Below are positions 14,385-23,183 of a DNA stretch of 50,361 bases, one piece after another (the stretch's first letter is position 1; the number at the start of each line of letters is the position of its first letter). The DNA is from Chloroflexota bacterium (lineage in GTDB: Bacteria > Chloroflexota > Limnocylindria > Limnocylindrales > CSP1-4). Under the pieces are notes generated by a model that did not search any database, had not been told where the DNA came from, and saw only the letters and a list, made by a program, of their open reading frames with translations. The position numbers and the translations under genes are program-made. The stretch covers positions 1 to 50,361 of the forward strand of contig SCUO01000099.1 of the NCBI GenBank assembly GCA_004297395.1, given 5' to 3'.

Positions 14385-17171
14385 TCAGTCGTCGGCTCTG
14401 GCCGCCATCAGGCGGCCCAGCTCGGCCCGCGACCGGATCCCGAGCTTGGCGTACGTCCGCGCCAGGTGGGCTTCAACGGTCTTGGGGCTCAGCGAAAGGC
14501 GATCCGCGACCTCACGGTTGGTCATCCCGCTGGCGGCGAGCTCGGCGACCTGCTGCTCGCTTGGCGTCAGCGCCTCCGTCCCGGGCCGGCGGCGCCCCAG
14601 TCGGTCGGCCTCCGCGCGGACTCGATCGAGCCAGCCCCGCGCCCCGATGGCCTCGAAGATCGCCGTGGCCTCGTCGAGCGCCGCGGCGGCCTCGCGCGGC
14701 TGGCGGGCGCGACGCAGGACGGTTCCACGCACGAGCAGCGCCCGCGCTCTGTCGAGGCGCCGCCAGCCCGTCGCGGCGGGCTGGCTCACGACGTCCGTCT
14801 GGGCGATGGCGCCGGCCATGTCACCCTCGGCCATGCGCAGGAGCGCCCGGCCGCGCGTGAGCGCAGCCTCGAGCCACGGGCGGGGGATCCTCGCCTGCCG
14901 TCGCTCCAGCGCGCCGAGAAGCGTCCTGGCGTCCTCCAGGCGCCCCAGCCCGACCAGGGCCTCCAGCTGCTCATGATCGACGCCGAGGCGGAGCGGCTCG
15001 ACCATCCCGATGGCCGCGAAGTGTCTTGCGCTGACCGAGGCAATCCGGTCGACCTCGGCGTGATCGCCGCGCGTCACGGCGACGCAGGTCACGGCGACGA
15101 GCCATGCTGCTGCGAGGATGTGATCGCCGGCGACACCCGACCGCTCGGCCGCCTCCGCCGCGACCGCCCGGGCTTCGTCCAGCCGGCCCTCGTGGGCGTC
15201 GACCAGGGCACGCACGCGACGTGACGGGTCAGCTGCTGCGTCGCCCTGCTGGCGCGCGGCCGCGGTCGCCGCATCGGCGAATTCCCGGGCCGCGGGGTAG
15301 CGGTCGGCCCAGATCTCGAGCTCGGCCAGGCGAGTGAGGAGATTGGCCTCGCCGCTCAGGTGGCCTTGCCGGCGGTCCCGCTCGAGCATCCACTCAAATC
15401 GCTGCCGCGCATCGTCGATCCGATCGAGTGCCATCCACCAGATGCCGGGGATGGTCGTGGAATCGGGCGTATCTCGCGGCTCGACCAGGAGCGCCCGGTC
15501 GAGCAGCTCGACGCGCGGGGCCTCGCCCAGTCCGACGCCGCACAGGAACTGGGTCATGAGCGCTGATGCGAGCAGGCCCGGCGGGTCTTCGTCCTCGAGG
15601 AGAGCAACCGCGGCGCGGGCGTTGGCATGGGCGCTGGGGAGGTCGAAGTCGTAGAAGATCGAGAGGCGGTAGTGGCCTTCGGCCTGGAGCCGCCGGTCGT
15701 CGCCGGCGGCGGCGATCGCGGCCTCGGCGTCGGCCACGGCATCGGGCGAGGTCCCGGTGTACCAGCGGACCTCGCATCGGATCATGAGCGCCCGAGCGAG
15801 GAGCTCGCCGGCGGCGAGCCGCGGCACGAGCTCGTCGAGGATGGCCCCCGCGGCCGGGAGATCGGCGGCCCGATGGAGGGCGTCGGCAAGCTTCAGGAAG
15901 CGACGGTCGCGGGCCGCGCCGTCGACCGCGGGCGTCCGCTCGGCCGCCAGCCGGAACAGCTCGGCGGCGCGTTCGGGAGCTCCGCGCTCGATGGTGCGAT
16001 CGCCGGCTGCCTCGAGCTCTCCCGCCACGGCCTCGTCGGGGCCGTGGGTCGAGAGCGCTCGATGCCGGGCCCGGGCCTCGGGCTCGTCGGTCGCATCCGC
16101 CAGGCGGGCATGGGCCGCCCGCCGCTGTGCCGGGGAGGCTGATTCGTAGATCGTCGAGGCGATGAGCGGATGGCCGGCGCGCAGCGTCTCGCCATCGATC
16201 GAGACGAAGCCCTCGTCGATCGCCGCGGAGATGGCGTCCGTGTCCCCGTCGATCAATGCGCTCAACGTGCCGAGGGACAGGCTGCCGGCGGCGGCGACGA
16301 GCAGGAGCGCCTCCCGCTCGGCCGCGCCCAGCCGGCGGGTCCGGGCGCGCAGGAGGTCGCGGATGGAACGCGGGATCGGCAGCGGCGCCCCGGTCGGCAC
16401 GGGCGGGAGGTTCCGGAGTGCCCTCGCGATCTCGAGCGCATGGAACGGCACGCCGCCCGAGAGCTCGTGGAGGCGCGCCAGCTGCGGCCGGGGCAGGGTG
16501 ATGCCCAGTCGGTCGTCGAGGAGCTTGTGCAGCGCGCCGATGGTGAGCGGTTCGAGCCACAGGCGCTCGTACGGCTGGCCGGGGAATGCTCGATCCAGCT
16601 CGAACGGGACGGGCGCGTCGGCCTCGTCGCGCTGGGTGACGATGAGCCCGATCCGTCGAGTGGCCGCCCGACGAGCAACAAACTGGACGACTGCTGCAGT
16701 CGGGCCATCGATCCACTGGGCGTCATCGATGGCCAGGACGAGCGGTCGATCGGCGGCGAGCGAGAGCAGGGCGTTGGATACGGCCGCCTGCACGAGCGAC
16801 GGCTCGATCCCCCCGGCCGGGCGGTCGGCCAGGCCAAGTGCGATGGACAGCGACTCGATCTGCTGGCGCGGCAGCGCCGATCGGACGGCCTCCCAGTCAT
16901 CGCGGAGCAGATCGCCGAGGGCGGCGTACGCGAAGTCGGCCTCGGTCTCGGCGGGGCGAGCACGAAGGGTACGAACGCCGCGCCGGACCGCGAGCTCCGC
17001 CCCGGCCAGCCAGAGCTGCGACTTCCCGATCCCGGCCGGCCCCTCGATGAGGACGAACCTGTCGGCGTCGGCCGACGGCCTGGCCTGCGCCAGGCCGTCC
17101 ACGAACCGTTGCAGGGTGGCCAGCTCCGCCTGCCGTCCGACGATGCGGGCGGCGGCGTTGCGTTCGTCCAT
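14385..17171 (-). CDS. Large ATP-binding LuxR-family regulator (LAL/MalT-like)
   Basis: 928 aa, ATG start with GGGAG about 6 nt upstream. N-terminal AAA/STAND ATPase: VGRQAELATLQRFVDGL, Walker A GPAGIGKSQ (about residues 44-52), Walker B LVLAIDDAQWID. A long TPR-like helical middle follows, and a C-terminal LuxR helix-turn-helix (LTPSEQQVAELAASGMTNRE ... SLSPKTVEAHLARTYAKLGI, last about 65 residues). Such proteins integrate ATP and a ligand signal before activating transcription. It lies directly upstream of the surface-protein operon on the same strand (186 nt gap) and divergent from a small gene at 17250, so either could be its target. Confidence 0.93.
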   Translation of the reverse strand: MDERNAAARIVGRQAELATLQRFVDGLAQARPSADADRFVLIEGPAGIGKSQLWLAGAELAVRRGVRTLRARPAETEADFAYAALGDLLRDDWEAVRSALPRQQIESLSIALGLADRPAGGIEPSLVQAAVSNALLSLAADRPLVLAIDDAQWIDGPTAAVVQFVARRAATRRIGLIVTQRDEADAPVPFELDRAFPGQPYERLWLEPLTIGALHKLLDDRLGITLPRPQLARLHELSGGVPFHALEIARALRNLPPVPTGAPLPIPRSIRDLLRARTRRLGAAEREALLLVAAAGSLSLGTLSALIDGDTDAISAAIDEGFVSIDGETLRAGHPLIASTIYESASPAQRRAAHARLADATDEPEARARHRALSTHGPDEAVAGELEAAGDRTIERGAPERAAELFRLAAERTPAVDGAARDRRFLKLADALHRAADLPAAGAILDELVPRLAAGELLARALMIRCEVRWYTGTSPDAVADAEAAIAAAGDDRRLQAEGHYRLSIFYDFDLPSAHANARAAVALLEDEDPPGLLASALMTQFLCGVGLGEAPRVELLDRALLVEPRDTPDSTTIPGIWWMALDRIDDARQRFEWMLERDRRQGHLSGEANLLTRLAELEIWADRYPAAREFADAATAAARQQGDAAADPSRRVRALVDAHEGRLDEARAVAAEAAERSGVAGDHILAAAWLVAVTCVAVTRGDHAEVDRIASVSARHFAAIGMVEPLRLGVDHEQLEALVGLGRLEDARTLLGALERRQARIPRPWLEAALTRGRALLRMAEGDMAGAIAQTDVVSQPAATGWRRLDRARALLVRGTVLRRARQPREAAAALDEATAIFEAIGARGWLDRVRAEADRLGRRRPGTEALTPSEQQVAELAASGMTNREVADRLSLSPKTVEAHLARTYAKLGIRSRAELGRLMAARADD

Positions 17172-17249
17172 CCGGCTCCCACGTGCTTGCTGCGGCGATG
17201 TGGGGAATCTACTGATGCTGTGCGAGTCGGCGCGTACCAGTCTGCCGAC

Positions 17250-17603
17250 GTGAGCAGGACCTCAGTCGCGCCCCTCCACGACGCCGAGCTCGTGGTCGTC
17301 GAGTCATATCGTGCCGCCGGCGACGCGACCGACGTCCTCGGGACCGAGCTCCTCGACGACGACGTCCGAGTTCTCGGAGCGGTCGTCATCCCAGGCGACG
17401 AGGTCGTCTTCTACCTCGTGTCCGGCGCGTCGATCGCCGATGTCCGGCGAGCGTTCGAGAATCGGGGCATCGACTGCACCCGAATCGTCCGCGGAGCCTG
17501 GTTCGGGGCGGGTCCGGGGCGACCGGTGGGGCCGGGCAGGCCGGCGCGGACGGGCGGGCAGGGGACGGCACGACGCGGCTGCCCGCGACAGGGTCCGCCG
17601 TAG
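17250..17603 (+). CDS. Small uncharacterised protein, DUF4242/ferredoxin-fold-like
   Basis: 117 aa from the GTG at 17250; the same frame is open far upstream, but that part is antisense to the regulator gene. Residues about 9-80 look like a compact alpha/beta fold (AELVVVESYRAAGDATDVLG ... VVIPGDEVVFYLVSGASIAD ... VRRAFENRGIDCTRIVRG), loosely like small DUF4242/SCO4226-type proteins. A disordered Gly/Arg/Pro tail of about 35 residues follows. It is divergent from the LuxR-type regulator with 78 nt between starts. The function cannot be assigned. Confidence 0.6.
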   Translation: MSRTSVAPLHDAELVVVESYRAAGDATDVLGTELLDDDVRVLGAVVIPGDEVVFYLVSGASIADVRRAFENRGIDCTRIVRGAWFGAGPGRPVGPGRPARTGGQGTARRGCPRQGPP

Positions 17604-17662
17604 CGTCGTTGCCCGCGGCGCGGAATGGCGGCCAGCGGGCACGCCGCCATCGGGCGGGCATC

Positions 17663-17668
17663 TATGCT
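17663..17668 (+). promoter_or_regulatory. -10 element for leaderless cmk-plsC transcript
   Basis: TATGCT ends 8 nt before the ATG at 17677, so the message would begin at or within 1-2 nt of the start codon. Confidence 0.5.
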
Positions 17669-17676
17669 CACGGAGC

Positions 17677-19155
17677 ATGGAAGTCGTGACCCGTGGTCTC
17701 GTCGTGGCCCTGGACGGCCCCGCCTCGTCCGGGAAGTCGAGCGTCGGCGCGGCCGCGGCCGCCCGGCTCGGCTACCGCTTCTGCGACACCGGCCTCCTGT
17801 ACCGGGCGGTGACGTGGCTCGCCACGCGGCGGGGGATCGGCGAGGGCGACCCGGCGGCTCTGGTCCGCCTCGTCGACGAGGTCGAGCTCCTGTCCGACGA
17901 GGTCGGGCGCCTGGCCCACGTCGCGATCGATGGCGAGGACGCCACTGCCGACGTTCGCGGGCCGGAGGTGGACGCCGCCGTGTCGGCGATCTCGCGCGTC
18001 CCCGAACTCCGGGCGGCGCTGCTCCAGCGACAGCGGAGGCTGGTCGACGGCGGGCGGATCATCATGGCCGGCCGGGACATCGGGACCGTCGTCCTGCCGG
18101 ACGCCGATCTCAAGCTGTTCCTCGACGCCTCCGCGGAGGAGCGCGCCCGGCGCCGGGCCGAGGAACGCGGGCTCGATCCGGCTGGCCCGGAGGCCGCGGA
18201 GATCCTGGCCGAGCTCCGACGGCGCGACGAGCTGGACTCCACCCGCGTGGTGGCGCCGCTCCGGGCGGCCCCCGATGCCATCCGCCTCCGGACCGACGGC
18301 AACGCCTTCGAGGCGTCGGTCGAGCTGGTGGTCGATGCCATCCGGGAACGTGAGGCCGGTGTCGCGCCCACAGCCACGACCGACGCCAAGGAGGAATTGC
18401 CGTCCAATGCTCCCCGGAGCGCCCGACGCCCGGCGCGCTCTGCCCGGCGCCCGATCGAGCCGACGCCGATCGCGACCCGCCTGAACGCCGTCATCACCAT
18501 CGGCTCGTTCGTGATGCGGGTCATCGCCCGGATCTTCACGCGGGTCCGGATCGAGGGCGACGTGACCGCGATCCCCGCCGCCGGCGGCGTCCTCATTGCC
18601 GCCAACCACGCGTCGAACGCCGATCCCGTCCTCATCGGGGCCTTCCTGAACCCACGGCTGGGGCGGCCGCTCAACTGGCTGGGCAAGCGCGAGGTCTTCG
18701 ATTGGCCCGTCCTCTCGTGGCTGGCGCGCCACGGTGGCGTCCATCCTGTCGATCGCGGCGCCGCCGATGTGGAAGCCTTTCGTTCGGCGATGCGGATCCT
18801 CGAGGCCGGGCACGTCCTCGCCGTCTTCCCGGAGGGGACGCGCAGCCCCGATGGCCGGCTCCAGGCCGCGAAGGACGGGGTCGCCGTTCTGGCGCTTCGC
18901 TCGGGGGCGCTCGTCGTGCCGATCGGCGTCGGCGACAGCGACCGGCTCTGGCCGAAGGGCCGCCGGATGCCGCGCTTCACCAAGAGCGTCACGGTCCGGA
19001 TCGGGACGCCGTTCGTGCTGGCCGAGGCGCTCGCCGCCGAGGACCCGGTGGCCGCCGCGGATCGCCGTCTCGCCAAGACGGCCGGGACCGCGCTGATCAT
19101 GCGCCGGATCGCCGCGCTGCTGCCCGAGCGCCAGCGCGGTGCGTACGCCGATTGA
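17677..19155 (+). CDS. cmk-plsC: Fusion of cytidylate kinase and 1-acyl-sn-glycerol-3-phosphate acyltransferase
   Basis: 492 aa, ATG start. The first 230 residues are cytidylate kinase, making CDP/dCDP from CMP/dCMP: P-loop GPASSGKSS (14-22), CDTGLLYRAVTW (36-47), AGRDIGTVVLPDADLKLFLD (131-150), and RRRDELDSTR (181-190). An Ala/Arg/Pro linker (about 231-265) joins a PlsC domain (about 275-480) with the HX4D motif NHASNAD (310-316) and FPEGTRSPDG (384-393), which acylates lysophosphatidate at the membrane. Both enzymes look complete. Products converge on phospholipid synthesis: CTP pool and phosphatidate are the two substrates of CDP-diacylglycerol synthase. ispH follows after 104 nt. Confidence 0.94.
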   Translation: MEVVTRGLVVALDGPASSGKSSVGAAAAARLGYRFCDTGLLYRAVTWLATRRGIGEGDPAALVRLVDEVELLSDEVGRLAHVAIDGEDATADVRGPEVDAAVSAISRVPELRAALLQRQRRLVDGGRIIMAGRDIGTVVLPDADLKLFLDASAEERARRRAEERGLDPAGPEAAEILAELRRRDELDSTRVVAPLRAAPDAIRLRTDGNAFEASVELVVDAIREREAGVAPTATTDAKEELPSNAPRSARRPARSARRPIEPTPIATRLNAVITIGSFVMRVIARIFTRVRIEGDVTAIPAAGGVLIAANHASNADPVLIGAFLNPRLGRPLNWLGKREVFDWPVLSWLARHGGVHPVDRGAADVEAFRSAMRILEAGHVLAVFPEGTRSPDGRLQAAKDGVAVLALRSGALVVPIGVGDSDRLWPKGRRMPRFTKSVTVRIGTPFVLAEALAAEDPVAAADRRLAKTAGTALIMRRIAALLPERQRGAYAD

Positions 19156-19259
19156 TCGAGGGCCGGTTCGACCGTGGCCGGGGAACGCCGCCCGACCTGG
19201 GGCCGTGGAGGACCCGCACGGCGGTCCGCGCGACGACCCATGCGATACTGGCCGGGAGC

Positions 19260-20219
19260 ATGGGAACCGTCACCGACATTCGAATCGCGAAGCGCACGGG
19301 GTTCTGCTACGGCGTCCGCGAGGCCATCGACAAGGCCAAGGAATCGAGCGCCGCCGGCAAGGCGACGCACACCCTGGGCCAGGTCGTGCACAACGAGGGT
19401 GTCGTCAACGACCTCCAGGCGCTCGGCATCCGAACCGTCGAGACGCTCGACGATGTCGACCACGGGGCGGCCGTCGTCATCCGGGCCCATGGGGTCCGGC
19501 CCGAGGTCATGGACCGGGCCGCCAGCCGCGGCCTCGAGGTCATCGACGGCACCTGCACCTGGGTCATCCAGGAGCAGCGCGAGCTGGTGAAGCTCGTCGA
19601 GGAGGGCTACACCATCGTTCTCCTCGGGACTCCCAAGCACCCCGAGGTCGTCGGCCTCCTCGGCTTCGCGCCCGACGCGATCGTGGTCGACGAGGAAGAG
19701 GACTGGGAGCGGATCCCCCACAAGAAGAAGATGGCCCTCATCTCCCAGAGCACCCAGCCGCCCTGGAAGTTCGAGAAGCTGGCCGCGTACATGGTCGCCA
19801 GGAGCCACGAGCTGAAGATCGTCAACACCGTCTGCCCGGTCACGATCCGGCGCCAGCAGGACACCCTGGACGCCGCTCGCGAGGTCGACCTCATGGTCGT
19901 GGTCGGCGGCCGCAGCTCCGCCAACACCAAGGAGCTGACCCGCCTGTGCGGCATCGCCGGGACCCCGGCGATCCAGATCGAATCGGTCCGGGATCTCGAG
20001 GACCCGGCGCCGTTCGAGGGCCGCCAGGTCGTGGGCGTCACCGGCGGCACGTCGACCCCGATCGAGGACCTCCACGCGGTCGCCCAGCGGATCCTCGAGA
20101 TGGCGGGGACCCCGGCGGCTCGGCGGAAGGCCGCCGAGCTCGCCGACGCGGCGTTCGCGGTCGCGGCGACCCCAGCCGGCCGGACCACGTCGCTCCCGAC
20201 CGCCTCGGCCGCGGGCTAG
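19260..20219 (+). CDS. ispH: 4-hydroxy-3-methylbut-2-enyl diphosphate reductase
   Basis: Last step of the MEP isoprenoid pathway, reducing HMBPP to IPP and DMAPP at a [4Fe-4S] cluster. 319 aa from the ATG at 19260. Three cluster cysteines: Cys16 (TGFCYGVREA), Cys99 (DGTCTWV), Cys192 (NTVCPVTIRRQ). Substrate residues are also present: His44 (VVHNEGVVN), His77 (RAHGV), His127 and Glu129 (PKHPEVVG), plus RSSANT and TGGTSTP. The usual DATCP here reads DGTCT. A GATACT about 10 nt upstream and GGGAG just before the ATG may serve expression. der begins 6 nt after the stop. Confidence 0.96.
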   Translation: MGTVTDIRIAKRTGFCYGVREAIDKAKESSAAGKATHTLGQVVHNEGVVNDLQALGIRTVETLDDVDHGAAVVIRAHGVRPEVMDRAASRGLEVIDGTCTWVIQEQRELVKLVEEGYTIVLLGTPKHPEVVGLLGFAPDAIVVDEEEDWERIPHKKKMALISQSTQPPWKFEKLAAYMVARSHELKIVNTVCPVTIRRQQDTLDAAREVDLMVVVGGRSSANTKELTRLCGIAGTPAIQIESVRDLEDPAPFEGRQVVGVTGGTSTPIEDLHAVAQRILEMAGTPAARRKAAELADAAFAVAATPAGRTTSLPTASAAG

Positions 20220-20225
20220 GCGGGC

Positions 20226-21839
20226 ATGGCGGGGCAGGGGACCGGCCTCCCGATCGTGGCGATCGTGGGCCGGCCCAACGTCGGCAAGAGCACGCTCTTC
20301 AACCGGATCGTCGGCGAGCGGGCGGCGATCGTCGAGGATCGGGCCCGGACCACCCGCGACCGGATGTACGGCGACGCCGAGTGGAACAGCCGGCGCTTCC
20401 TCCTCGTCGACACCGGCGGCCTCGAGATCGCCCCGGATGACCCGATCGAGGCCAAGGTCCAGGTCCAGGCCCGCCTGGCCATCGCCGAGGCCGATGTCAT
20501 CGTCCTCGTCGTGGATGCCATCACCGGCCTGACCCCGGCCGATCGCGAGGCGGCCGATCTCCTGCGGGTCGCGAAGGCCCCCGTGTTCGTGGCCGCGAAC
20601 AAGGCCGACAACGCCGCCCGGGAGCTCGATGCCGCCGAGTTCTGGGAGCTTGGCTGGGAGCGAACGTTCGCGATCGCCGCCTCCCATGGGCGCGGCGTGG
20701 CCGACCTCCTCGACGAGCTCGTCCTCGCGCTGCCGCCCGAGAGCCCGGCCGAGCTCGCTCGGAAGACCCGTCAGGCCGAGGCTGACGAGTTCGCGGCCGA
20801 CGTCGCAGCCGGTCGCCTCGAGCCCTTTGTCGTCGACGAGCCGGAAGGCGATGACGCGGGCGACGAGCCCGAGCTCGGCCTTGACATCGATGACGCGTCC
20901 GGCGACGTCGAGGCCGCGAAGTGGGACGCGATGCTCGCCGCCGCGTCCGACGACGAGCCGCCGGCGATCGCCTTCGTGGGCCGCCAGAACGTCGGCAAGT
21001 CGAGCCTCCTCAACGCCCTCCTCGGCGAGGAGCGGACGATCGTGAGCGACGTGCCCGGCACCACCCGCGACGCCATCGACACCCGGGTCGCCTGGGGCCG
21101 GAGCGAGGTTGTCCTCATCGATACAGCCGGGATCAAGAAGCGCGGCAAGGTCGCCTCGGGCTCGGCCGCCGACCGCTTCTCGACGCTCCGGAGCCTGCGG
21201 GCGATCTCCCGAGCCGACGTCGCCGTCCTGCTCATCGACGGCGTCGACGGCCTGACCGCCCAGGACGCCCACATCGCCGGCTACGTCGTGGAGGAGGGGC
21301 GGGGCCTCGTGATCGCGGTCAACAAGTGGGACGCTGTCGAGGACAAGCAGGGCAGCACCTTCGACCAGTACGTCGAGTGGATCCGCCACGAGGCGCCGTT
21401 CCTCGACTTCGCGCCGGTCGTGAGCATCTCGGCCAAGACCGGCCAGCGCATCCACCGGGTGCTGGAGTTGGCGGTCGATGTCTGGGCCGAGCGGCGCAAG
21501 CGGGTCCCGACCGGCGAGCTCAACCGCCTCCTGACGACGGCCTCGGACCGCCAGCAGCCACCGGTCGTGAAGGGCAAGCGCCCGAAGCTGTTCTACGCGA
21601 CGCAGGCCTCGGTGGCCCCGCCGACGTTCGTCTTCTTCGCCCGCGAGGCCGGCTCGGTCCACTTCAGCTATCAGCGCTACCTCGAGAATCGGCTGCGGGA
21701 CACGTTCGGGTTCCTCGGCACCCCGATCCGGCTCGTGTTCCGGGAGCGGGCCGGGATCCGGGCGGAGCGGCGGTCAACGAAGCGGCGGGGCGGTGGCGGG
21801 GGTGGCCGGGCCACGGCGGCCGTGAAGCGGGGCCGGTGA
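20226..21839 (+). CDS. der: Ribosome biogenesis GTPase Der (EngA)
   Basis: Double GTPase for 50S subunit maturation. 537 aa, about 90 more than typical. First G domain: GRPNVGKST (15-23), DTGGLE, NKADN. Second: GRQNVGKSS (about 252-260), DTAGIKKRGKV, NKWD. A KH-like domain closes the fold (FYATQASVAPPTFVFFARE ... YLENRLRDTFGFLGTPIRL). The extra length is an acidic linker between the G domains (about 180-245, rich in Glu/Asp/Ala) and a basic Gly/Arg tail. Overlaps gpsA by 4 nt (GTGA). Confidence 0.97.
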   Translation: MAGQGTGLPIVAIVGRPNVGKSTLFNRIVGERAAIVEDRARTTRDRMYGDAEWNSRRFLLVDTGGLEIAPDDPIEAKVQVQARLAIAEADVIVLVVDAITGLTPADREAADLLRVAKAPVFVAANKADNAARELDAAEFWELGWERTFAIAASHGRGVADLLDELVLALPPESPAELARKTRQAEADEFAADVAAGRLEPFVVDEPEGDDAGDEPELGLDIDDASGDVEAAKWDAMLAAASDDEPPAIAFVGRQNVGKSSLLNALLGEERTIVSDVPGTTRDAIDTRVAWGRSEVVLIDTAGIKKRGKVASGSAADRFSTLRSLRAISRADVAVLLIDGVDGLTAQDAHIAGYVVEEGRGLVIAVNKWDAVEDKQGSTFDQYVEWIRHEAPFLDFAPVVSISAKTGQRIHRVLELAVDVWAERRKRVPTGELNRLLTTASDRQQPPVVKGKRPKLFYATQASVAPPTFVFFAREAGSVHFSYQRYLENRLRDTFGFLGTPIRLVFRERAGIRAERRSTKRRGGGGGGRATAAVKRGR

Positions 21840-22885
21840 CGGAGGCCGCGCCGCGCGTCACGGTCATCGGGAGCGGGGCCTGGGGCACCACCCTCGCCCT
21901 CCTCGTCGCGCGCTCCGAGCCGGTGACGCTGCTGTGCCATGTGGAAGCGACCGCGGCTCGGCTCCGCGAGACCCGACGGAACGGCGTCCGCCTGCCCGGC
22001 ATCGAGCTGCCGGAAGCGGTCCAGCCGACCGCGGATCCGGCCGCACTGGCCGGCGCTGAGCTGGTCATCGTCGCGGTCCCATCGTCCTACGTCCGGGCCA
22101 CGATCGCCCGCCTGGCCTCCTCGATCCCGATGAGCGCCGACGTGCTCTCGGTCGTGAAGGGCCTGGAGCACGGGACGCTCCTGCGCATGACCGAGGTCAT
22201 CGCTCACGCTGCCGGCATCGATCCCGCCCGCGTCGCGGCCCTTTCGGGTCCCAACCTCGCCCTCGAGATCGCCCGTGGGCTGCCGGCGTCGGCTGTCGTC
22301 GCGGCCGAGGACCCCGAGCTCGCAGATCGGATCGTCGCCCGCCTCGCCCGCCGCGAGTTCCGGCTGTACACGAACACGGACGTGCTGGGCGTCGAGCTGT
22401 GCGGGGCGCTGAAGAACGTCATCGCCATTGCCGCGGGCGCCGCCGATGGCCTTGGCTTCGGCGACAACGGCAAGGCCGGCCTCATGACCCGGGGCCTGGC
22501 CGAGATGATGCGGCTGGGCATCGCCGCCGGGGCCAACCCACTCACGTTCGCCGGCCTGGCGGGGCTCGGCGACGTCATCGCGACCTGCGGCTCGAAGCTG
22601 TCGCGCAACCATCGCCTCGGCGAGGAGCTGGCCAATGGCCGGCCATGGGCCGAGATAGAGGCCGGCATGACCGGCGTCGCCGAGGGTGCCTACACGGTCG
22701 ATGCGGCGCTGGCCCTGGCTGATCGTCTTGGCGTCGAGATGCCGATCGCTCGCGAGGTCCACAACGCCCTGTTCGAGGGCAAGAGCGTGCGGCGCTGCCT
22801 CATCGACCTCCTGGCCCGCGAATCGAAGGACGAGCTGGCCGACTTCCAGGCCTGGGTGGCACGGCTCGGAGTCGCGCCCGAGTGA
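21836..22885 (+). CDS. gpsA: Glycerol-3-phosphate dehydrogenase [NAD(P)+]
   Basis: Reduces dihydroxyacetone phosphate to sn-glycerol-3-phosphate, the backbone for phospholipids. 349 aa from the GTG at 21836 overlapping der; an open frame further upstream is antisense noise inside der. Rossmann motif VIGSGAWGTTLALL (about 9-22), VVKGLEHGTLLRMTEV, SGPNLALEIARGLP, catalytic lysine in GALKNVIAIAAG, and AGLGDVIATCGSKLSRNHRLG, all standard. With PlsC nearby it supplies the acyl acceptor for phosphatidate synthesis. The last 4 nt overlap the next small gene (GTGA). Confidence 0.96.
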   Translation: MTEAAPRVTVIGSGAWGTTLALLVARSEPVTLLCHVEATAARLRETRRNGVRLPGIELPEAVQPTADPAALAGAELVIVAVPSSYVRATIARLASSIPMSADVLSVVKGLEHGTLLRMTEVIAHAAGIDPARVAALSGPNLALEIARGLPASAVVAAEDPELADRIVARLARREFRLYTNTDVLGVELCGALKNVIAIAAGAADGLGFGDNGKAGLMTRGLAEMMRLGIAAGANPLTFAGLAGLGDVIATCGSKLSRNHRLGEELANGRPWAEIEAGMTGVAEGAYTVDAALALADRLGVEMPIAREVHNALFEGKSVRRCLIDLLARESKDELADFQAWVARLGVAPE

Positions 22886-23103
22886 CGGACGCCGCGGGCC
22901 AGGGCGCGCCCGAGACGGACGCGGCGCGGCGGCTCTTGGACGCCGACGGTCGGGCCTTCGTCCTGCAACCCTGGCAGGTCGCCTACCTGATCGCCCTCGT
23001 CGAGGGCCGCACCCCGGTCGTACCACCGGGTTGCGGCGTCGGCAGAGCCTGGCTCGAGGCGAGGCTCCGCGAGGCACGCTCCGACCTCGGTGCCAGCTCG
23101 TAA
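22882..23103 (+). CDS. Small uncharacterised protein coupled to gpsA
   Basis: 73 aa, GTG overlapping the gpsA stop. One amphipathic stretch (FVLQPWQVAYLIALVEGRTP) and a helical end; no signal peptide and no known motif. The 4-nt overlap in a chain of identical GTGA couplings (der-gpsA-this) argues for real translation. Function unknown. Confidence 0.55.
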   Translation: MTDAAGQGAPETDAARRLLDADGRAFVLQPWQVAYLIALVEGRTPVVPPGCGVGRAWLEARLREARSDLGASS

Positions 23104-23183
23104 CCCCGACGGGCCGCCCGCGTCTTACCAGGCGGCGGGATGTCGCCGCTCGACGAATCGGTAGCGCGTCCGAGGAGACACAG

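Noticed and set aside
17772-21662. 1296-codon open frame on the minus strand
   Set aside because: It runs antisense to cmk-plsC, ispH and der, which have complete family motifs. The translation is low-complexity Arg/Asp/Gly, as expected from the complement of GC-rich codons.
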